16,628 nt of DNA, taken from TMP-24 sp964600685 (GTDB lineage: Bacteria; Pseudomonadota; Alphaproteobacteria; Rhodobacterales; Rhodobacteraceae). This document shows, in pieces, positions 12,490 through 16,628 of this stretch. The notes under the pieces are model-generated. The model was given only the letters and a program-made list of their open reading frames with translations. It was not told the DNA's origin and ran no database searches. The stretch is from assembly GCA_964600685.1 (NCBI GenBank), contig CAZRKU010000065.1, positions 1-16,628 of the forward strand, written 5' to 3'. Both the position numbers and the translations under genes were made by a program. Position 1 is the stretch's first letter. Each line of letters begins with the position of its first letter.

Positions 12490-13506
12490 TCAGATCGGCA
12501 TATCCACGCTGACCGGGAAATGATCGGACGCCATCAGCAGCGCCTCGCGCAGTTCTTCGGTCTGATAACAGGCGGGATCGTCGAACGGATGCCAGATGCG
12601 CCAGTGCGACTTCATGGCGCGCAGGTCGGGCGACACCATGACGTAATCGAGCAGTGCGGTGAAATAGCGCTTCTCCTCGTCGAGGTAGAACCGCGCGCTG
12701 ACCGGGACAAAGCCGGTCTTCTGCGAAAGGGCCCGGCGCGCATGCGGATCGTAAAGCCGCGTTTCGGGCGACTCGTCCCAGCCCAGCACGATCTCCACCC
12801 CGGACTTGCCAAAGAGTTTTTCGTATTCGTCCAGTCCCGGCCCGTCGTTCAGGTCGCCAAGGACCATCAGGCTCTCACCAGCTGATAGATGCTCAAGCAC
12901 CCGCGTGCGCAGCCAGACGCATTCGGCAAGCTGCTTGCGCCGGTTGGCGATGGCGATGCGCCGCGCCTCCTCCGGCCCGTTGGCGCCATGGGGCGCCTTG
13001 GTCTTCAGATGCGCACCGATCATGCGGAAGCGGAAGCCGTCGGCGGTTTCGGCGGCAATTTCCAGCGGCGGCTTGGAATAGGTCACGCGATCCTGCGTGC
13101 CATCGACATCCAGGTCGATCAGATAGGATTGGTCGAACCGCGGTGTCGGACCGTCCGGCCCACCCTGCGGGTCATGGCGCACGGTCAGCTTGTCGGGGTC
13201 GTAGAGGAGCGCGATCTCCTGCTGGGTATCGTTCTGAAACCCCAGAAGCGCCCGCCGCTGGCGCAGGCCGAACCGTTCGGCAAACCGTTCGAGCATGGCC
13301 ACGGTCCGCCGACGTTCGCCATTGTCTGGGGCTTCGATGATCATCACCGCGTCGGCCTCAAGCGCCGTCAGGACAATCGCGATCGATTCAATCTGCTGGC
13401 GGCGGGTGACCCTGTAGCGCGAGGACCTTTCGCCATCCTCCAGAAGCCGCCCCCGGGCATCGAAGAGATTGGTGAACCATTCGATGTTCCAGGTGGCGAT
13501 GCGCAT
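12490..13506 (-). CDS. Endonuclease/exonuclease/phosphatase (EEP) family protein
   Basis: The 338-residue protein has the DNase I-like metal phosphoesterase motifs in order: TWNIEWF (5-11, Asn7), the metal-binding glutamate in MIIEAPD (55-61, Glu58), GAHLKTK (164-170, His166), GDLNDGPG (217-224), LDYVMVSPDL (286-295) and the terminal SDHFP (327-331). All catalytic positions expected for the family are kept. Substrates of the family range from nucleic acids to phosphoinositides and sphingomyelin, and the sequence does not tell which applies. No signal peptide is present, so it is cytoplasmic. The ATG lies 3 bp after the stop of the J-domain gene, implying translational coupling. It could act in nucleic acid repair or degradation, but that is a guess. 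Confidence 0.9.
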   Translation of the reverse strand: MRIATWNIEWFTNLFDARGRLLEDGERSSRYRVTRRQQIESIAIVLTALEADAVMIIEAPDNGERRRTVAMLERFAERFGLRQRRALLGFQNDTQQEIALLYDPDKLTVRHDPQGGPDGPTPRFDQSYLIDLDVDGTQDRVTYSKPPLEIAAETADGFRFRMIGAHLKTKAPHGANGPEEARRIAIANRRKQLAECVWLRTRVLEHLSAGESLMVLGDLNDGPGLDEYEKLFGKSGVEIVLGWDESPETRLYDPHARRALSQKTGFVPVSARFYLDEEKRYFTALLDYVMVSPDLRAMKSHWRIWHPFDDPACYQTEELREALLMASDHFPVSVDMPI

Positions 13507-13509
13507 GCC

Positions 13510-14193
13510 TCAGGCCGCCACTTTGCGGCTGATGATCTCCCAGGCGCGGTTCACGTCCCTGAGCCGGTCCTCGGCCAGGCGGATTGCCTCGTCCGGCAGG
13601 CCGCGTGCCGCCATCCCGTCGGGGTGGCTTTCACGCACCGCCTGCTTCCAGGCACGTCTGATCTGCTCCATCGGCATGTCGGGGCTGACACCGAGAATGT
13701 CATAGGGATCGTGCGGATCGTTTTCCACGAACCGCGCGCGCAACATGCGGTAGCAGGTCTCGCTCAGCCCGAAGATCTCGGTCACGTGCCGCAGGAATCT
13801 CTCCTCGGTCTCGTGCAACTCGCCATTGGCAATCGCAACCTGGAACAGTCCCTCGGCCAGGTCGATCAGCACCCGGTCGCCGCGGCCGAACATCGCGGCG
13901 ATCTTGCGGGCATAGGCATCGAACCCCGCCACGTCCTGTCGCGCCAGATTGAAGACCCGCGCGGCGTCCGCCTCATCCTCGGGCGCGATGGTGAAGACGC
14001 TGCGGAAGGCGGCCACCTCGTCGCGCGTCACCTGACCGTCGGCCTTGGCCATCTTGGCACCCAGCGCGATCACCGCGATGGTAAAGGCCACCGACCGCTC
14101 CGGCGGCGTCTTCAGCCGCTCGAACACGGCGGTCAGGCCTTCGCCCTTGGTCAGGGCGGCGAGTGCCTCGGATGTGCGGGTCCAGATCGACAT
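13510..14193 (-). CDS. TerB/DjlA-like protein with C-terminal J domain
   Basis: The 227-residue protein has an N-terminal TerB-like helical domain (about 35-150, with GAKMAKADGQVTRDEVAAF and VAIANGELHETEERFL, the two acidic repeat motifs). A J domain follows (about 161-225, DPYDILGVSPDMP to DVNRAWEIISRK). The HPD tripeptide that activates Hsp70 ATPase is present at 190-192 (RESHPDG), so it should work with DnaK. E. coli DjlA has the same domain order but an N-terminal transmembrane segment; this protein starts directly with a short amphipathic region and no clear membrane span, so it may be cytoplasmic. It lies between the acetyltransferase gene (39 bp upstream) and the EEP gene (3 bp downstream). 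Confidence 0.9.
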   Translation of the reverse strand: MSIWTRTSEALAALTKGEGLTAVFERLKTPPERSVAFTIAVIALGAKMAKADGQVTRDEVAAFRSVFTIAPEDEADAARVFNLARQDVAGFDAYARKIAAMFGRGDRVLIDLAEGLFQVAIANGELHETEERFLRHVTEIFGLSETCYRMLRARFVENDPHDPYDILGVSPDMPMEQIRRAWKQAVRESHPDGMAARGLPDEAIRLAEDRLRDVNRAWEIISRKVAA

Positions 14194-14232
14194 GATGCCA
14201 CTTTAGCTGCGGCGCAGCGGAATGTCAGCCGG

Positions 14233-14721
14233 TCACAGGAATTTCATCATCAGGACGAGGTCGAGCCAGCGTCCGAACTTGCGCCCGGCCTCGGGGAGGG
14301 TGGCGATGGTCCTGAACCCCAGTTTTTCGTGAAAGGCGACGCCTGCGGCATTCTCGCCCGAAACGCCCGCGAACAGAGTATGCCCGCCGGCGGCGCGCGC
14401 GTGCTCTTCCAGGCGGACCATCAGGGCGCGCCCAACCCCGCGCCCCCGGGCCGCCCCGTCAAGAATGACGGAATGTTCAAGCGCATGCGCATAGCCGTTG
14501 CCGCCCCGGAACTGGGCATAGGTCGCAAAGCCCAGAAGCTGTCCCGCCGCTTCGGCCACGAAGAACTCATGCCCGTCGCGGCGTCGACCCGTGATGATTT
14601 CGTCCACCCTGGCACTGTCGCGTTCCTCGGAATGGAAGATGATCGTCGTGTCGCGGATCAGCGGATTCCAAAGGGCGCAGATCGCCGGATAGTCGCCGGG
14701 CAAGGCGGGCCGTATGGTCAT
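14233..14721 (-). CDS. GNAT acetyltransferase, phosphinothricin/methionine-sulfoximine (PAT/MnaT) type
   Basis: The 162-residue enzyme transfers acetyl from acetyl-CoA to an amino group. RGRGVGRAL (92-100) is the acetyl-CoA pyrophosphate loop. The pattern EHSVILD (82-88), FAGVSGENAAGVAFHEKLGF (117-136) and AGRKFGRWLDLVLM (145-158) is that of the PAT/Bar and YncA/MnaT group. The group acetylates glutamate analogues such as methionine sulfoximine or, in some members, phosphinothricin. Many chromosomal homologues probably serve amino-acid housekeeping. The ATG at 14721 overlaps the stop of the glyoxalase-like gene as ATGA. A longer reading from 14916 is only the other gene's shadow. Substrate is inferred from family resemblance. 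Confidence 0.9.
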   Translation of the reverse strand: MTIRPALPGDYPAICALWNPLIRDTTIIFHSEERDSARVDEIITGRRRDGHEFFVAEAAGQLLGFATYAQFRGGNGYAHALEHSVILDGAARGRGVGRALMVRLEEHARAAGGHTLFAGVSGENAAGVAFHEKLGFRTIATLPEAGRKFGRWLDLVLMMKFL

Positions 14722-15341
14722 TCCAGATGTCTTTCTCCATGGGGCGTCGCAAAGGTTCCGCGCAGAGCGGCGGGTCCGCTGACATAGCGCACACGCGGAT
14801 CGTCGAGCGCCAGATGCGCACGCAATGCCCCGGCCTCGGGATGCACCACCTCCAGCCGGATCAGACGGCAGCCGCTGTCGGCCAGCCGGTCCTGCGGCTT
14901 CAGCCCGCCCTGCCATTCGATCAGCGCGGGGAAGCAGTCGGCATAGGGCAGTCGTCCGTCGGCAGGCACCGCCATGCGCCAGCGGAAATCGCCGCGCGAC
15001 AGCGAAACCGCCCGCCCTGCCCCTTCGGGCGCGGCCGCAAGGGCCAGATCCAGATCATCCACCCGGCAGATCCAGTTGGTCAGCCGCGGCTTGCCCCGAA
15101 ACTCATCCAGCCGGAACCAGCGCGGATGCGGCACCGCAGGTGCTTCGGGGTCGATGGCGATCACTTCCAGATAGTCCGACGGCCCAAGACCCAGCAACCG
15201 GTTGTGGGTGGACATGTAGACATGCTGCCCGATCGGCCCGAGCCTGACCCCCAGCGCCGCCTCGACATAGGCCATGCCGTCGGCCAGCGTCGCGGCCGAA
15301 ACCGCAAGATGATCGAGTGCCCAGATGGCTTGCCCCTTCAT
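14718..15341 (-). CDS. VOC superfamily glyoxalase-like domain protein
   Basis: The 207-residue protein fits the glyoxalase-like domain group (PF13468 type) of the vicinal-oxygen-chelate superfamily. LDHLAVSAATLADGMAYVEA (9-28) opens the first beta-alpha-beta module with its metal-type histidine (His11). YLEVIAID (57-64) supplies the glutamate position, and NWICRVDDLDLALAAAP (89-105) opens the second module. Members include lyases, isomerases and proteins of unknown substrate, so no reaction is assigned. The ribosome site is weak, and the ATG sits at the edge of a GC-rich intergenic element following methylmalonyl-CoA mutase, 54 bp away, so read-through from that gene is plausible. The stop is coupled by ATGA to the GNAT gene. 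Confidence 0.85.
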   Translation of the reverse strand: MKGQAIWALDHLAVSAATLADGMAYVEAALGVRLGPIGQHVYMSTHNRLLGLGPSDYLEVIAIDPEAPAVPHPRWFRLDEFRGKPRLTNWICRVDDLDLALAAAPEGAGRAVSLSRGDFRWRMAVPADGRLPYADCFPALIEWQGGLKPQDRLADSGCRLIRLEVVHPEAGALRAHLALDDPRVRYVSGPAALRGTFATPHGERHLE

Positions 15342-15387
15342 TCTGGCCCAAATATCCCACGGGGGTCCGGGGGTGGGAAACCCCCGG
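15342..15387 (-). other. Intergenic hairpin element after methylmalonyl-CoA mutase
   Basis: An 8-bp perfect stem, CCGGGGGT (15367-15374) with ACCCCCGG (15380-15387), is followed on the - strand by a second C5 run and then GGGATATTTGGGCCAGA up to the ATG of the glyoxalase-like gene. There is no proper T run, so as a terminator it would be weak. From memory, similar G/C-run plus TATTT elements recur between genes in Rhodobacteraceae; one copy in this window cannot prove that. Confidence 0.4.
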
Positions 15388-15395
15388 CCTTCGCT

Positions 15396-16628
15396 TCAGC
15401 CCCGCGCCTGCCGGATGAGGCCCAGGATATCCTTCGCCGCCTCGGGGATATTGGTGCCCGGCCCGAAGATCGCCTTGACCCCGGCCTTCTTCAGGAAGTC
15501 ATAGTCCTGCTGCGGGATGACACCGCCACAGATGACAATGATGTCGCCCGCGCCTTTCGCCGCCAGCGCCTCGATCAGCTTGGGCGCCAGCGTCTTGTGA
15601 CCGGCCGCCTGGCTGGAAATGCCGACGACATGCACGTCATTGTCGATCGCATCCTGCGCCGCTTCTTCCGGCGTCTGGAACAGGGGGCCAACGTCGACGT
15701 CAAAGCCGATGTCAGCGAATGCCGTAGCAATAACCTTCGCCCCCCGGTCATGCCCGTCCTGGCCCATCTTCACCACCAGCATCCGCGGCCTGCGCCCCTC
15801 GGCCTCGGCGAAAGCCTCGACTTCACTCTGGATCGCGGCAAAGCCCTCGTCGCCCTCGTAGGCGCTGCCATAGACCCCGGCGAGCGTCTTCACCTCGGCA
15901 CGGTGGCGGCCAAAGATCTTTTCCATCGCCATGCTGATTTCCCCCACGCTCGCCCGCGCCCGCGCCGCCGCGACCGCCGCCTCCAGAAGATTGCCGCCGT
16001 GACCGGCGCGGAACTCCAGTTCGGCCAGCGCCGCCGCGCAGGCCGCCGCATCCCGCGTATCGCGGATGCGGGCCAGCCGGGCGATCTGGGCGTCGCGCAC
16101 CGCCATATTGTCCACGTCGAGGATTTCGACCGGATCGGAACGGGTGGGCCTGTATTTGTTCACGCCCACCACGACTTCATCGCCCCGGTCGATCATCGCC
16201 TGACGCCGGGCCGCCGATTCCTCGATCCGCATCTTCGGCATGCCGGAGGCGACGGCCTTGGTCATGCCGCCCATCGCCTCCACCTCCTCGATCAGCTTCC
16301 AGGCCTCGGCCGCCAGATCGGCGGTCAGCTTCTCGACATAGTAGGAACCGGCCAAGGGATCGACAACATGAGTGATCCCGGTTTCTTCCTGCAAGATCAA
16401 TTGGGTATTACGCGCAATTCGTGCAGAGAACTCGGTCGGCAACGCCATCGCCTCGTCCAGCGCGTTGGTGTGCAGCGACTGCGTGCCCCCCAGCACCGCC
16501 GCCATCGCCTCATATGCGGTGCGGACGACGTTGTTGTAGGGGTCCTTCTCCTGCAAGGACACGCCCGAGGTCTGGCAATGGGTGCGCAACATCAGGCTTG
16601 CGGGTTTCTTCGCCCCGAATTCCAACAT
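15396..16628 (-). CDS. scpA: Methylmalonyl-CoA mutase, C-terminal part
   Basis: The enzyme converts (R)-methylmalonyl-CoA to succinyl-CoA with adenosylcobalamin, ending propionate and ethylmalonyl-CoA pathway routes. The 410 visible residues run off the window; full-length enzymes have about 710, so roughly the first 300 are missing and the Met at the edge is internal. The visible part holds the end of the catalytic barrel (RTHCQTSGVSLQEKDPYNN, 15-33; DPLAGSYYVEKLT, 90-102). The linker follows, then the B12-binding domain (about 281-410). DGHDRG at 291-296 matches the DXHXXG motif, whose His293 coordinates cobalt from below, followed by GISSQ and GGVIPQQDYDFLKKAG. The complete, undisturbed end indicates an active homodimeric-type mutase. 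The glyoxalase-like gene follows 54 bp downstream on the same strand. Confidence 0.96.
   Translation of the reverse strand: MLEFGAKKPASLMLRTHCQTSGVSLQEKDPYNNVVRTAYEAMAAVLGGTQSLHTNALDEAMALPTEFSARIARNTQLILQEETGITHVVDPLAGSYYVEKLTADLAAEAWKLIEEVEAMGGMTKAVASGMPKMRIEESAARRQAMIDRGDEVVVGVNKYRPTRSDPVEILDVDNMAVRDAQIARLARIRDTRDAAACAAALAELEFRAGHGGNLLEAAVAAARARASVGEISMAMEKIFGRHRAEVKTLAGVYGSAYEGDEGFAAIQSEVEAFAEAEGRRPRMLVVKMGQDGHDRGAKVIATAFADIGFDVDVGPLFQTPEEAAQDAIDNDVHVVGISSQAAGHKTLAPKLIEALAAKGAGDIIVICGGVIPQQDYDFLKKAGVKAIFGPGTNIPEAAKDILGLIRQARG

Noticed and set aside
12889..14787. A 632-codon open frame on the + strand
   Set aside because: It runs antisense across four well-supported genes (EEP, TerB/J, GNAT and part of the VOC gene). 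It comes from GC bias at third positions, and the product matches nothing recognisable.
14722..14916. N-terminal extension of the GNAT protein
   Set aside because: It is an off-frame reading of the glyoxalase-like gene. MTIRPALPGDYP is the usual start of the family and overlaps the upstream stop as ATGA.

Overview
The window looks like ordinary chromosomal DNA from an alphaproteobacterium of the Rhodobacteraceae (Paracoccus/Rhodobacter type). The grounds are high GC with GC-rich third positions, a [4Fe-4S] APS-reductase-type CysH next to a DUF934 gene, a FutA-like iron-binding protein, a B12-dependent methylmalonyl-CoA mutase, and several small proteins of the kind seen in that family. I see no prophage, insertion sequence, CRISPR array, tRNA or rRNA. 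The assignment rests on protein and gene-order resemblance, not on a marker comparison.

Layout. (1) Bases 1-1668, + strand: the end of an assimilatory sulfur operon, made of the C-terminus of a siroheme nitrite/sulfite reductase, cysH and a DUF934 gene, joined by 11-bp and 4-bp overlaps. Ferredoxin-NADP reductase (1761-2573) follows behind a possible weak terminator. (2) 2649-3095, - strand: a small membrane-anchored, alanine-rich coiled-coil protein, separated from the reductase by a strong bidirectional terminator. (3) 3329-3868, + strand: infC (translation initiation factor IF-3), which appears to start at a non-canonical ATA codon, followed by a textbook terminator. (4) 3981-6053, + strand: a SulP anion transporter without a STAS domain, then rlmJ (23S rRNA methyltransferase). 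(5) 6223-8772, - strand: an OmpA-family protein with a long Ala/Pro/Glu linker, then a DUF1203 gene, each with its own terminator. (6) 8980-9984, + strand: a solitary FutA/FbpA-like periplasmic ferric-iron binding protein, divergent from the OmpA gene. (7) 10071-10970, - strand: a protein resembling a sulfotransferase with a degenerate PAPS loop, divergent from a nucleoside hydrolase (11120-12064, + strand) that has a palindromic operator candidate. (8) 12082-15341, - strand: a five-gene run of a glyoxalase-like protein, a PAT-type GNAT acetyltransferase, a TerB/J-domain protein, an endonuclease/exonuclease/phosphatase protein and a small exported protein. (9) 15396 to the end, - strand: the C-terminal 410 residues of methylmalonyl-CoA mutase.

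Functional links are clear only for the sulfur operon: CysH makes sulfite, the siroheme enzyme reduces it to sulfide, and the adjacent flavoprotein could supply reduced ferredoxin. The other genes are mostly housekeeping or individually regulated units. No gap between genes exceeds 300 bp. The points most worth a second look are the ATA start of infC, a GGAAC-N16-CGTT promoter match ahead of the OmpA gene, the degenerate sulfotransferase-like protein, the STAS-less SulP and two palindromic operator candidates. I did not find convincing evidence of an undescribed multi-gene system.
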